Origin: CAYULW01 sp964445815
Lineage (GTDB): Bacteria; Bacteroidota; Bacteroidia; Flavobacteriales_E; Vicingaceae
Direction: 5' to 3'
NCBI GenBank assembly: GCA_964445815.1
Contig: CAYULW010000005.1
Coordinates: 135,444 to 199,443, forward strand
DNA length: 64,000 nucleotides
This document shows positions 41,906 through 50,732 of this stretch, in pieces (positions within the stretch are counted from its first letter, which is position 1; every line of letters starts with the position of its first letter). Below the pieces are notes generated by a model, which was given only the letters and a program-made list of their open reading frames with translations, did not search any database and was not told where the DNA came from. Made by a program: the position numbers and the translations under genes.

Positions 41906-44061
41906 TTGCAGTACTTTTCAATTAGCTCTTCTACCTCTTTATAATTTCGAGATTGGGCTTCTTTCCAGAAATGACAAGCATTTTCAATATCATTAAGCTT
42001 TAAATATAGGGTTCCAATTCTATGAAATAAAGGAGGTCCGGGCAAATGTTCTATGACAACCAGCAAGTCATCGATCGCATTTTGATATTCCCCAAGTTTC
42101 ATGTAAGTTTCAGATCGTTGATAATAAGCTTTGTCTCTGACCTGCTCATTACCGATGGCAATTTTAAAATAGTCTAGACTTTCGCGCCAATAGCCTTCAC
42201 GTGTTAAGCGCTCAGCAATTTGCGCAGCATGTATAGGATCTCCGGCATAAGTATCAAAAGTCTTTTTGGCTTCATCTCTTCTGTTTTGCTTAAGAGCGAT
42301 AAGACCTAACTGAAAATTGATAGGGAAATTTTTAGGCTGGATACTTTTAAGGTAAAGAAGGTCACTTTTTGCATCTTCCAAACTATCCATTTGAAAAAAT
42401 AGATTGGCTCTATTTAAATAAAATTGAGCATTTTGAGGACTGAGATGTATGGCTTTACCAAAGTCGGTTATGGCTTCTGAATAGTTTTTACGCATAGAGT
42501 TAGTGATGCCTCTGTTATTGTATAGTTCAGCACTTTCTGATTGGAGTTCAATGGCTTTGCTAAGATCGGAATAAGATTCCTCCAACTTCCCCATTTTGGC
42601 TAACAATGCACCACGGATGTTCAAAACCTGTTCAGATTTTGGATTTTTATTTTTGGCATTAGTTAAATCTTTCAAAGCTTTTTCCAATTGCTTCTTCTCC
42701 TCATATATCTTAGCTCTATTAATCAAGCCCTTTATTAATTCAGGCTCAATGCTCAGAGCCATATTAATTTGTTGAAAAGCGGCATCGGTTTGACCCTTTT
42801 TTAAAAGCACCTGGGCTTTTTCATTGATTGCCATTGCTCTCCCACGGCTTTTCTCTTGAGTGCCCTCAATAGAAGCATTCCATACTTCCAAACTGTTTTT
42901 GAAGATGTTTTTATATTGATAGCTATAAAAACCGAAAACAAAAATGATGACAATGCAAAGAACCTTTATCATTTTTGATTGATTCCCATCAATCAAATTG
43001 GCGACCAAAAAATATAAACCAATAAAAGGGAGATAGGCATACTTATTAAATACAATTTCATTCCCCGTTGGCATAAATTCTAATACAGGGAGAAGAGAAA
43101 CGCTGAAAAACAGTATGGCAAAGATTAATTTTCGATGTTTTTTGTATCTGTAAATTATAATCCCGATTAATATTGGAACAAGAGCCAAAACATAGTAAAT
43201 AGCCCTTAAACTTCCTCCATCTAGTTGAGGATAAAAGTTCTTTGGCGATAGGTTAAATGGAACTATGAATTTGATCAAATAATAACCATAGCTGTATGCA
43301 AAAAGGAAAACACGTTCCAGAAATTCATATGAGGTGTTTGTCTCAGATATATATTGTGCGTCCTTTTGAAGGTTAATCTTTATGAATACAAAAACAACAC
43401 TCAAAAGCAACAACGGAGCATAGTGTTTTATCTGTTTCTTAACGCTCAAACCCTTTTGTAACCAATCAATAAGAAAAAACAAAATGGGTAAAACAATGGC
43501 ATTGCTGTTACTCAATAAAGACAGCGTAAAAAAGAGTAGCATAAGAGCGTAACCCTTTATGCTGTTCTTATTGGAATGGTTTACAGATGAAATAAGAGAT
43601 AGTAATCCGAAAAGCAGAAATAAACTGTCTTTTCTGGAAGAAACCCAAACAACATTTTCGACATGCATGGGATGAATTAAAAACAGTCCTGCTGCAATTA
43701 AACAAGTCAGTGGCTCTAGCTTTAACTTAGACAGAAAGAAAAACAGCAACCATCCATTCATAAGATGGATCAGAAGATTTGTCAAGTGAAAGTTCCTGGC
43801 ATTTAAGCCATAAATTGACTGTTCAATCATCCAGCTTAAAGAGGTAATCGGATGATAAGACCCATTATTAGTGTGAGTAAAGATATACTCAAGATTTTCT
43901 GCGTTGAAGTCTTTTAGTTCAGTTCTGTTTAAAACAATCAGATCATCATCAAAATTGATCAGAAACTCAAAGTTTAGGCTATTGTAATAGACCGCAAAGC
44001 ACCCTACGGTGACGATTAAGAGTATGAGATAATAATGTCTTTTTACAAGCTTTTGAAACAA
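41902..44061 (-). CDS. TMTC-like GT-C membrane protein with C-terminal TPR repeats
   Basis: The 719-residue product has about 10 membrane helices in residues 10-390, then about nine to ten TPR units to the C-terminus (for example LYNNRGITNSMRKNYSEAI). The first extracytoplasmic loop has the acidic motif FDDDLIVLN, and later HPMHVENVVWVSSRKDSLFL. These features match the GT-C-fold TMTC/O-mannosyltransferase-like family. It may transfer a sugar from a polyprenyl-phosphate donor to periplasmic proteins, with the TPRs holding partners. This activity is inferred from topology and motif only. The downstream GT2, GT-C and Dpm1-like genes at 47020-50526 could supply donors. Confidence 0.75.
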   Translation of the reverse strand: MFQKLVKRHYYLILLIVTVGCFAVYYNSLNFEFLINFDDDLIVLNRTELKDFNAENLEYIFTHTNNGSYHPITSLSWMIEQSIYGLNARNFHLTNLLIHLMNGWLLFFFLSKLKLEPLTCLIAAGLFLIHPMHVENVVWVSSRKDSLFLLFGLLSLISSVNHSNKNSIKGYALMLLFFTLSLLSNSNAIVLPILFFLIDWLQKGLSVKKQIKHYAPLLLLSVVFVFIKINLQKDAQYISETNTSYEFLERVFLFAYSYGYYLIKFIVPFNLSPKNFYPQLDGGSLRAIYYVLALVPILIGIIIYRYKKHRKLIFAILFFSVSLLPVLEFMPTGNEIVFNKYAYLPFIGLYFLVANLIDGNQSKMIKVLCIVIIFVFGFYSYQYKNIFKNSLEVWNASIEGTQEKSRGRAMAINEKAQVLLKKGQTDAAFQQINMALSIEPELIKGLINRAKIYEEKKQLEKALKDLTNAKNKNPKSEQVLNIRGALLAKMGKLEESYSDLSKAIELQSESAELYNNRGITNSMRKNYSEAITDFGKAIHLSPQNAQFYLNRANLFFQMDSLEDAKSDLLYLKSIQPKNFPINFQLGLIALKQNRRDEAKKTFDTYAGDPIHAAQIAERLTREGYWRESLDYFKIAIGNEQVRDKAYYQRSETYMKLGEYQNAIDDLLVVIEHLPGPPLFHRIGTLYLKLNDIENACHFWKEAQSRNYKEVEELIEKYCN

Positions 44062-44141
44062 ACCAAATTAATTTTGAAGAAGAATTTCATTGTCCTATCT
44101 TAGACAAACAATTTTACACTTTTCAATTTAATTTGCCGTTG

Positions 44142-45437
44142 ATGGCGCACACAGTTATTATAGGAAACGGAATATCAGGCGTTACTGCTGCTCGACATAT
44201 CAGAAAACAATCAGACAATAGAATTACAATCATCTCATCAGAAACAGATTATTTTTTTTCCAGAACAGCTCTAATGTATGTATACATGGGGCACATGCAG
44301 TTTGAGAATATAAAACCATATGAAGATGGATTCTGGAAGAAGAATAAGATAGATTTGAAAAAAGCACATGTAGATGCTGTCGATTGTGAGAAGAAACAAC
44401 TAAAACTTAAAGAAGAAGGAGATTTTAGTTTTGACAATCTAATCATTGCCTGTGGCTCAAAGCCTAATAAATTTGGATGGAAAGGGCAGGATTTAGACGG
44501 TGTTCAGGGACTCTATTCTTGGCAAGACCTTGAACTCATGGAGGAGAACACTAAAAATATAAGCAGAGCAGTAATCGTTGGGGGGGGATTGATAGGTGTA
44601 GAAATGGCTGAGATGTTACTTTCAAGAGGAATAGCTGTTACATTTTTAGTGAGAGAAAAACGTTTCTGGGGAAGTGTATTACCTGAAGAAGAAGGGCAGT
44701 TGATTTCCAGACACATCAAATCTCATCATGTTGATTTAAGGTTTGAAACAGAATTAGATGAAGTTATTCCAAGTGAACAGGGACGTGTCAAAGCGATTCG
44801 CACAAAGTCAGGAGAAGTTATTGCTTGTCAGTTTGTCGGTTTAACGGCCGGGGTAAGTCCAAATGTTCAATTTTTGAGCTCAAGCGACTTAAAGGTCAAT
44901 CGCGGAGTGATTGTCAACGAATATTTGGAAACGAACATTAAAGATGTATATGCCATAGGTGATTGTGCAGAGTTTGAAACACATCCGACCGGAAGGAGAA
45001 ATATAGAACAGGTTTGGTATACGGGTAAGATGATGGGCGAAACAGTTGCGCAAACCATCTGCGGAGATAGAACAGCCTATCGGCCCGGAGTATGGTTTAA
45101 CTCTGCCAAATTTTTTGATATTGAATATCAGACCTATGGATGGGTATGGGCTAAAGCGAAAGAGAATGAATCCACATTGTACTGGGAACACAAGGATGGA
45201 ACCAAATGTGTAAAATTGGTTTATGATAATGAATCCAAGTCTTTTCTGGGCATCAACCTGTTCGGCATTCGTGCCAGACATGAAGTGATGGACAGATGGT
45301 TGTCAGATCAAATAGCTATAGATCATGTTTTAGCACGACTTCCTGAAGCCTCTTTCGATCCGGAGTTTTTTGAAAATCATCTTGAAAAGGCAGCTCAAGT
45401 CATGTCAAATCAACTCCAACAAATAATACACTCATGA
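44142..45437 (+). CDS. NAD(P)/FAD-dependent pyridine nucleotide-disulfide oxidoreductase
   Basis: The 431-residue product has an FAD-binding Rossmann motif VIIGNGISGVTAARHI at the N-terminus. A second Rossmann motif for NAD(P)H lies near residue 145 (VIVGGGLIGVEMAEML), and the FAD contact DVYAIGDCAEF near residue 270. This fits the rubredoxin-reductase/nitrite-reductase-large-subunit-like subgroup. It has no redox-active CxxC pair, so it is not a thioredoxin-reductase type enzyme. The ATG at 44142 starts directly at the dinucleotide fold; a TTG 9 bases upstream was rejected. The stop overlaps the next gene as ATGA, which links it to the membrane Fe-S protein as a likely electron-transfer partner. 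Confidence 0.88.
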   Translation: MAHTVIIGNGISGVTAARHIRKQSDNRITIISSETDYFFSRTALMYVYMGHMQFENIKPYEDGFWKKNKIDLKKAHVDAVDCEKKQLKLKEEGDFSFDNLIIACGSKPNKFGWKGQDLDGVQGLYSWQDLELMEENTKNISRAVIVGGGLIGVEMAEMLLSRGIAVTFLVREKRFWGSVLPEEEGQLISRHIKSHHVDLRFETELDEVIPSEQGRVKAIRTKSGEVIACQFVGLTAGVSPNVQFLSSSDLKVNRGVIVNEYLETNIKDVYAIGDCAEFETHPTGRRNIEQVWYTGKMMGETVAQTICGDRTAYRPGVWFNSAKFFDIEYQTYGWVWAKAKENESTLYWEHKDGTKCVKLVYDNESKSFLGINLFGIRARHEVMDRWLSDQIAIDHVLARLPEASFDPEFFENHLEKAAQVMSNQLQQIIHS

Positions 45438-47020
45438 GTGAAGTTCAGAAAAATATGGCATTGGTTCAAGGGCCTGAGGCGGAGACTAATTCTTGGCAAA
45501 AGGCAGGAAGCATAACTGGGGTATTTGGCATCTCCATTTTGTTCATTCAAGCTGCTGCTTCTTCCCTCGAGAATCACAGTCTATGGCTTGCTGTTGCGTT
45601 ACTTGCCATATTTTCAGGGATTGTCTTATTTTCTAAGGGCTTATATGCACATAAGCAAGAAGGCATCAAGAATGACAAAGTTTGGTTTTACTCCATAAGT
45701 AGTAGGGGCTTTTTAGCATGGATAGCCGGTTTGGTTCTAACTGCTTTTTACATATTACTTTACTTTTTCCCGGAGACCTTAGGTAAGGGAACAGATGGGA
45801 TAAATACGGGCTTGGTGGCTTTATTCGATCCATTGAGTAAAGCTTTAAGTGGCAACCCTGCAAGCGAGTGGTTTGTGTATGGAACACTATATACAGTGGC
45901 CATTTTAGCTTTTGGTATTAAGTTCATGTGGAAATATCGCCATAACCGTTATGAAAAAATAAGAACACTTAGCGTCATGTTCTTCCAAACTGCTTTTGCT
46001 TTCATCATTCCGGAATTGATGGCAAGGTTGAATGGTGACCATTTCTACCTTCCTTATTATGATCTGAAGAATGTATGGCCGCTTAATTATTACAATTTTG
46101 AGCAATACCGGGTTGATGCCCTTATTTCTGCGGGAGATATTGGATTGGCCATTTTGCTATTTGGAGTTGCTTCCATATTCGTCATTACACCTATTTTAAC
46201 CTATAAGTATGGCAAACGCTGGTATTGTTCATGGGTTTGCGGTTGTGGGGGATTGGCAGAAACTGCTGGTGATGCCTTCCGTCAGTTGTCCGATAAAAGC
46301 ACTTTCGCCTGGAAAGTGGAGAGATGGGTGATTCACAGTGTTTTGGTTTTTGTTGTAGTGGTGACTACAGCGGTAGTTTCAACCTATTTAGGTTATGATT
46401 CAAACAAGTATTGGTTGACTAAAGATTTGTTTTTAACTCTTGTCGGTTCAGGTCTTACACTTCTCTTTGCATTGATTTGGGTTTATAAAAAGGAAGAATT
46501 GAAAAAAGATGCTCAAATAGGAGCAATCGGCTATTTGGTTATTATTCTTACTTTGTTAATGATCCATTTTTTTAGTGGAAACCAGCATGTTTTTCTATTT
46601 GAAGCAGAGACCTTAAGAAGTACCTATGGGTTTTTGATAGGGGCTATTTTTAGTGGAGTTATAGGGACGGGCTTTTATCCTATTTTGGGAAATCGCGTAT
46701 GGTGTCGTTTCGGTTGTCCCATGGCTGCTATTTTAGGAATGCAACAACGCTTCTTTTCCAAATTTAGAATAACAACCAATGGAGGACAATGTATTTCATG
46801 CGGGAATTGTTCCACCTACTGTGAGATGGGAATAGACGTTAAGTCCTATGCACAAAAGGGGCAAAACATTGTCCGCTCTTCATGTGTAGGCTGCGGCATT
46901 TGTTCGGCAGTATGTCCTAGGGGCGTGCTTAAACTAGAAAATGGCAATGATACCGGAGCTACTCGTTATTCTTCAGATCCAATTACATTGGGTAATGATG
47001 GGATTAAATTAAACTTCTAG
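45434..47020 (+). CDS. Membrane polyferredoxin (NapH/NosR-like 4Fe-4S protein)
   Basis: The 528-residue product has about eight membrane helices. It carries cysteine motifs found in NapH/NosR-type electron-transfer proteins: CSWVCGCGG near residue 265 and CRFGCPMAA near residue 428. Two [4Fe-4S] ferredoxin motifs lie in the C-terminal 80 residues: CISCGNCSTYCEMG and CVGCGICSAVCPRG. It would move electrons between the quinone pool or the flavoprotein encoded upstream and an unknown acceptor. No nos, nap or ccoN genes are nearby, so the role in denitrification or oxidase assembly seen for relatives cannot be assumed. Start and stop both overlap neighbouring genes. Confidence 0.88.
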   Translation: MSEVQKNMALVQGPEAETNSWQKAGSITGVFGISILFIQAAASSLENHSLWLAVALLAIFSGIVLFSKGLYAHKQEGIKNDKVWFYSISSRGFLAWIAGLVLTAFYILLYFFPETLGKGTDGINTGLVALFDPLSKALSGNPASEWFVYGTLYTVAILAFGIKFMWKYRHNRYEKIRTLSVMFFQTAFAFIIPELMARLNGDHFYLPYYDLKNVWPLNYYNFEQYRVDALISAGDIGLAILLFGVASIFVITPILTYKYGKRWYCSWVCGCGGLAETAGDAFRQLSDKSTFAWKVERWVIHSVLVFVVVVTTAVVSTYLGYDSNKYWLTKDLFLTLVGSGLTLLFALIWVYKKEELKKDAQIGAIGYLVIILTLLMIHFFSGNQHVFLFEAETLRSTYGFLIGAIFSGVIGTGFYPILGNRVWCRFGCPMAAILGMQQRFFSKFRITTNGGQCISCGNCSTYCEMGIDVKSYAQKGQNIVRSSCVGCGICSAVCPRGVLKLENGNDTGATRYSSDPITLGNDGIKLNF

Positions 47021-47712
47021 TGGAAAAGAAAGTAGTTGTTCTCATTCCTGCTTTTAATGAAGAAAATGCAGTAGGGAAAGTGATCAACGACATTCCTCAG
47101 GGGATAGTTGATGAGGTGATTGTGATTAACAATAACTCAACAGATAAAACTTCTGAAGAAGCAGAAAGGGCTGGAGCTAAGGTTTTGTTTGAGTCGGTTA
47201 AAGGTTATGGTAGAGCCTGTTTGAAAGGAATAGATTACTTAATAGAGAATAGAAATTCAGATACAGATATAGTTGTCTTTATTGATGCCGATTATTCGGA
47301 CTATCCTGAAGAAATGGCTGTATTAATAGAACCCATTTTGACACAAGGCAAAAAGTTGGTCATCGGTTCAAGAGCTTTAGGAGAAAGGGAATCCGGTTCG
47401 ATGACACTACCTCAGATAGTTGGTAACTGGCTTGCAACCTCAATGATAAAATTAATTTATAAGCAATCATTTTCGGATTTAGGGCCTTTTCGTGCTATTG
47501 ATTTTGAGACGTTAAAGGCAATGAAGATGCAGGATCAAACTTATGGATGGACCGTTGAAATGCAAGTGAAGGCGGCAAAGCAGAAGATTGCATATACAGA
47601 AGTTCCGGTCAATTACAGAAATAGAATTGGATTTTCCAAAATATCAGGTACAGTTAAAGGAACCGTTTTAGCAGGTTATAAAATCATCACAACAATATTT
47701 AAATACATTTGA
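47020..47712 (+). CDS. Dpm1-like family 2 glycosyltransferase (polyprenyl-phosphate glycosyltransferase type)
   Basis: The 230-residue product is a compact GT2 domain without membrane helices. It has VVLIPAFNEENAVGKVINDI, VINNNSTDKT, the DxD-type metal site VVFIDADYSDYPEE and the ...LGPFRAIDFETL motif. The size and motifs match dolichyl/undecaprenyl-phosphate mannose synthase-like enzymes that load a sugar on a polyprenyl phosphate. The start is a GTG that shares one base with the stop codon of the polyferredoxin gene. It would supply donor substrate for the GT-C protein at 49204 or the TMTC-like protein at 41902. Confidence 0.88.
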   Translation: MEKKVVVLIPAFNEENAVGKVINDIPQGIVDEVIVINNNSTDKTSEEAERAGAKVLFESVKGYGRACLKGIDYLIENRNSDTDIVVFIDADYSDYPEEMAVLIEPILTQGKKLVIGSRALGERESGSMTLPQIVGNWLATSMIKLIYKQSFSDLGPFRAIDFETLKAMKMQDQTYGWTVEMQVKAAKQKIAYTEVPVNYRNRIGFSKISGTVKGTVLAGYKIITTIFKYI

Positions 47713-47716
47713 AATA

Positions 47717-49207
47717 ATGATGGAATGGGTTGTTTTGTTTGTCTATGGTTTCGCGCTTTTTTTTATCTTTTGCTACAGTCTTGTTCAGCTTCAGCTGGTA
47801 TTTAAGTATAAAAAGTACAAGGCTATACAGCGTTTGAGATTAAAGGAAGAAGGGCAATCTGCCTTTCAGCCCTCTATTACCATACAGCTACCACTTTACA
47901 ATGAGAAATATGTAGTTGAGCGATTAATTGATGCTATAGCCAATCAGGATTACCCGAAAGACAGATTTGAAATACAAGTGCTTGATGATTCTACAGATGA
48001 AACGCTTACTATTGTTCACAATAGAGTTGAGTATTGGAAGGATTTGGGCTACTCGATTGAGCACGTGCGACGTGAAAATCGAAAAGGCTTTAAAGCAGGC
48101 GCTTTAGCCTTTGGATTAGAAAAAGCAAAAGGAGAGTTCATTGCTATTTTTGATGCTGATTTTCTTCCCCATTCTGATTTCTTGAAACGTAGTATTATTG
48201 AGTTAGAAGACCCCACAATAGGCATGGTACAAACGAAATGGAAACACCTTAATGAGAATTATTCATTGCTGACAAAACTACAAGCCTTTGGTTTGGATGC
48301 GCATTTTTCTGTTGAGCAGGGAGGGCGAAATGCCGGAGGGCACTTCATGAATTTTAACGGAACAGCCGGAATATGGAGAAAGTCTGTAATTATAGAGGCG
48401 GGAGGTTGGCAATCCGATACACTGACAGAGGATTTAGATCTTAGCTACCGTGCTCAATTAAAAGGTTGGAAGTTTAAATTTCTTGAAGAGGTCAATGCAC
48501 CTGCAGAGTTGCCCGCAGAAATGAATGCCTTAAAGACACAACAATTTCGATGGAATAAAGGGGCCGCTGAGTGCACAAGAAAGAACTTGATGAAAGTCTT
48601 GAAAGCTAAAAATTTATCCTTTGCAACAAAAATGAATGCTTTGTTTCACTTGATGAATTCAGGTATCTTTATTTGTATTGTGCTGATTTCCACATTGAGT
48701 CTTCCCTTGTTGTATATTAAGCACAGTGCTTTTGAATATCAATTATTATTTAAGATGGCCAGTGTTTTTATTCTCTGTTTACCAATATTGGCTTTATTTT
48801 ATTGGACTTCTCTTAGAGAGGCTAAAGACAGTTCTATAAAAACGATATTAAAGTTTATTGTTTATTTCCCTCTCTTTTTATCCGTTTCAATGGGTTTGTC
48901 ATTGCACAATGCAATAGCAGTGGCAGAAGGTTATATAGGTAAAAAATCACCATTCATTAGAACGCCGAAATTCAATTTAGACGATGATAAGAAGAAATCA
49001 TGGACTAAAAATGCCTATTTGAAAAAAAGCTTGAACCCTCTGACTTTTATTGAGTTGTTCTTAGCATTATATTTTTTGTTTGCAGCCATTTATGGATTTA
49101 GAATGAATGATTTTGGCTTGATGCCTTTCCATATTATGTTGTTTTTTGGATTTCTTTATGTTCCACTGAGTGCCATATCTCATGCCATTAAAGCGCAACT
49201 AGAATGA
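47717..49207 (+). CDS. Processive-type family 2 glycosyltransferase (cellulose synthase-like)
   Basis: The 496-residue product starts with one membrane helix, has a cytoplasmic GT2 domain (residues about 50-300) and ends with four or more membrane helices. The domain has ITIQLPLYNEKYVVERLIDA, VLDDSTDET, the metal-binding IFDADFLP, the catalytic-base region TLTEDLDLSYRAQ and the acceptor-site QFRWNKG (Q(Q/R)xRW-like). This matches bacterial CESA/mannan-synthase-like enzymes that make or extend a polysaccharide across the membrane. No BcsB or BcsZ partner is nearby. The stop overlaps the next gene by 4 bases. Confidence 0.9.
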   Translation: MMEWVVLFVYGFALFFIFCYSLVQLQLVFKYKKYKAIQRLRLKEEGQSAFQPSITIQLPLYNEKYVVERLIDAIANQDYPKDRFEIQVLDDSTDETLTIVHNRVEYWKDLGYSIEHVRRENRKGFKAGALAFGLEKAKGEFIAIFDADFLPHSDFLKRSIIELEDPTIGMVQTKWKHLNENYSLLTKLQAFGLDAHFSVEQGGRNAGGHFMNFNGTAGIWRKSVIIEAGGWQSDTLTEDLDLSYRAQLKGWKFKFLEEVNAPAELPAEMNALKTQQFRWNKGAAECTRKNLMKVLKAKNLSFATKMNALFHLMNSGIFICIVLISTLSLPLLYIKHSAFEYQLLFKMASVFILCLPILALFYWTSLREAKDSSIKTILKFIVYFPLFLSVSMGLSLHNAIAVAEGYIGKKSPFIRTPKFNLDDDKKKSWTKNAYLKKSLNPLTFIELFLALYFLFAAIYGFRMNDFGLMPFHIMLFFGFLYVPLSAISHAIKAQLE

Positions 49208-50526
49208 AAACTCTAAAGTGGAGTTCGCTGATTGTTGGTGTTCTACTTAGTCTTCTTGCCTACACTTATATAGCTTATGTATTGGAAAGGCATAATTTTT
49301 TAGCCTTGGTTTCTTCCTTTGCTACGGCTCTTCTTGGGCTTTTCTTTATTCTTAAGTCAAATGCTCAATTAAGAACCATACAGTTTCTGGCACTTGCTTT
49401 TCGTTTGGTTTACTTGTTTACTATTCCAATGTTGTCAGATGATTATTTTAGATTTCTATGGGATGGTAGTTTAGTAATTAATGGAATAAATCCTTTTCAT
49501 TATTTACCAACAGATATAGATATAGATTTCCCATTGAAATCAGACTTGTTACATGGAATGAATAGCCCTAACTATTATTCCATATATCCTCCCATCTCTC
49601 AGGTATTGTATAGTTTTGGAGCCTGGTTTTTACCCTTCGGCATACTACCTTCCATTATTGCCATTAGAGTCCCTCTTATACTCGCCGAAATTGGCATGAT
49701 CTTCTTGCTACCAAAGCTTCTAAAAAAGCTCAATATTAATCAAAAGAACAGCCTTTGGTATATCTTGAATCCTTTGGTAATTATAGAGTTGACTGGAAAT
49801 CTTCACTTTGAGGGGCTAATGCTTTTTTTCCTAATAGCAGGAGTATATGCTTTCACCAATTCAAAAACGAATAGAGGGGCTATTTTATTAGGGTTTTCGG
49901 CGGCAGTTAAACTTTTACCTCTTATCCTGTTTCCGCTTTTTTTAAGAAAGTATAAATGGAAAGAAGCAATAAAGATTTACTTAATAGCAGGAGCTACTTT
50001 TACTTTGCTTTGGTTGCCACTTTTGGATGTGCTAACAATTGAACATTTTTTCGATTCATTTAACTTGTACTTCAAGAGCTTTGAATTTAATGCCAGCTTG
50101 TATTATGTGCTGAGGTGGATGGGTTATCAAATCTATGGGTACAATATGATTGAACTATTAGGAAGTGTTCTACCCAAGCTGGCTTTATTGCTCATGCTAG
50201 TCATCATGCTGTGGCAATCTATAGACTCATGGAAAGAATTATTAAAGAAGGCCTTGTTCGCCTATTCCATCTATTATCTCTTTGCCTCCATTGTTCATCC
50301 ATGGTATATTATTATTCCTTTGGTGGTTTCTTTGTTCACTTCCTATCGATATGTGGTCTTGTGGTCATTTCTATGTATACTAAGCTATTCAGCTTATCAT
50401 GAAACAATCGTGTCAGAAAATTATTTATTTATCGCCATCGAATACATGTTAGTCATTACTATGGCTTTAATGGAGTTTAAGATATTACCACAATTTGCTA
50501 TCTTAGATCAAAAATTAATCAAATGA
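49204..50526 (+). CDS. GT-C-fold (GT87/mannosyltransferase-like) integral membrane glycosyltransferase
   Basis: The 440-residue product has about 11-12 membrane helices. The first extracytoplasmic loop has the acidic motif SDDYFRFLWDGSLVINGINP, which is the catalytic signature of polyprenyl-phosphate-sugar-dependent GT-C enzymes. It is followed by HYLPTD and YPPISQVLYS. It probably adds mannose or a similar sugar to a lipid-linked or surface glycan on the outer face of the inner membrane, with a donor made by a Dpm1-like enzyme such as the one at 47020. The exact sugar is unknown. It overlaps both neighbours by 4 bases. Confidence 0.85.
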   Translation: MKTLKWSSLIVGVLLSLLAYTYIAYVLERHNFLALVSSFATALLGLFFILKSNAQLRTIQFLALAFRLVYLFTIPMLSDDYFRFLWDGSLVINGINPFHYLPTDIDIDFPLKSDLLHGMNSPNYYSIYPPISQVLYSFGAWFLPFGILPSIIAIRVPLILAEIGMIFLLPKLLKKLNINQKNSLWYILNPLVIIELTGNLHFEGLMLFFLIAGVYAFTNSKTNRGAILLGFSAAVKLLPLILFPLFLRKYKWKEAIKIYLIAGATFTLLWLPLLDVLTIEHFFDSFNLYFKSFEFNASLYYVLRWMGYQIYGYNMIELLGSVLPKLALLLMLVIMLWQSIDSWKELLKKALFAYSIYYLFASIVHPWYIIIPLVVSLFTSYRYVVLWSFLCILSYSAYHETIVSENYLFIAIEYMLVITMALMEFKILPQFAILDQKLIK

Positions 50527-50711
50527 CAATAGGGCGATTACTATTTATTGTCGGAATCATCATTGCGATATATGCTGTGGTAAGCGGTATACATTTCCAC
50601 ATGAGTGTCAATGATGGCAATTTTTCTTTTTCGAAAGGCTTTAACTTTAAGATCGGCACTTTTATTGGCGGAATCATTTTAGCCATTATTGGAAAGAAAA
50701 TTCAGAAATAG
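50523..50711 (+). CDS. Small two-helix membrane protein
   Basis: The 62-residue product has two hydrophobic segments (LLFIVGIIIAIYAVVSGIHF and FIGGIILAIIGKKI) joined by a short polar loop (SVNDGNFSFSKGFN). I recognise no family. The ATG overlaps the stop codon of the GT-C gene as ATGA, which supports a real coupled gene and suggests a role with that enzyme. Its stop is 21 bases from the convergent gene. Confidence 0.6.
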   Translation: MTIGRLLFIVGIIIAIYAVVSGIHFHMSVNDGNFSFSKGFNFKIGTFIGGIILAIIGKKIQK

Positions 50712-50732
50712 AAGAACAATGGCTCCAATCCG

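Noticed and set aside
45434..47020. Polyferredoxin as part of a nos or nap denitrification cluster
   Set aside because: No nosZ, nosD, nosF or nap genes are in the window; only the general cysteine motifs are shared.
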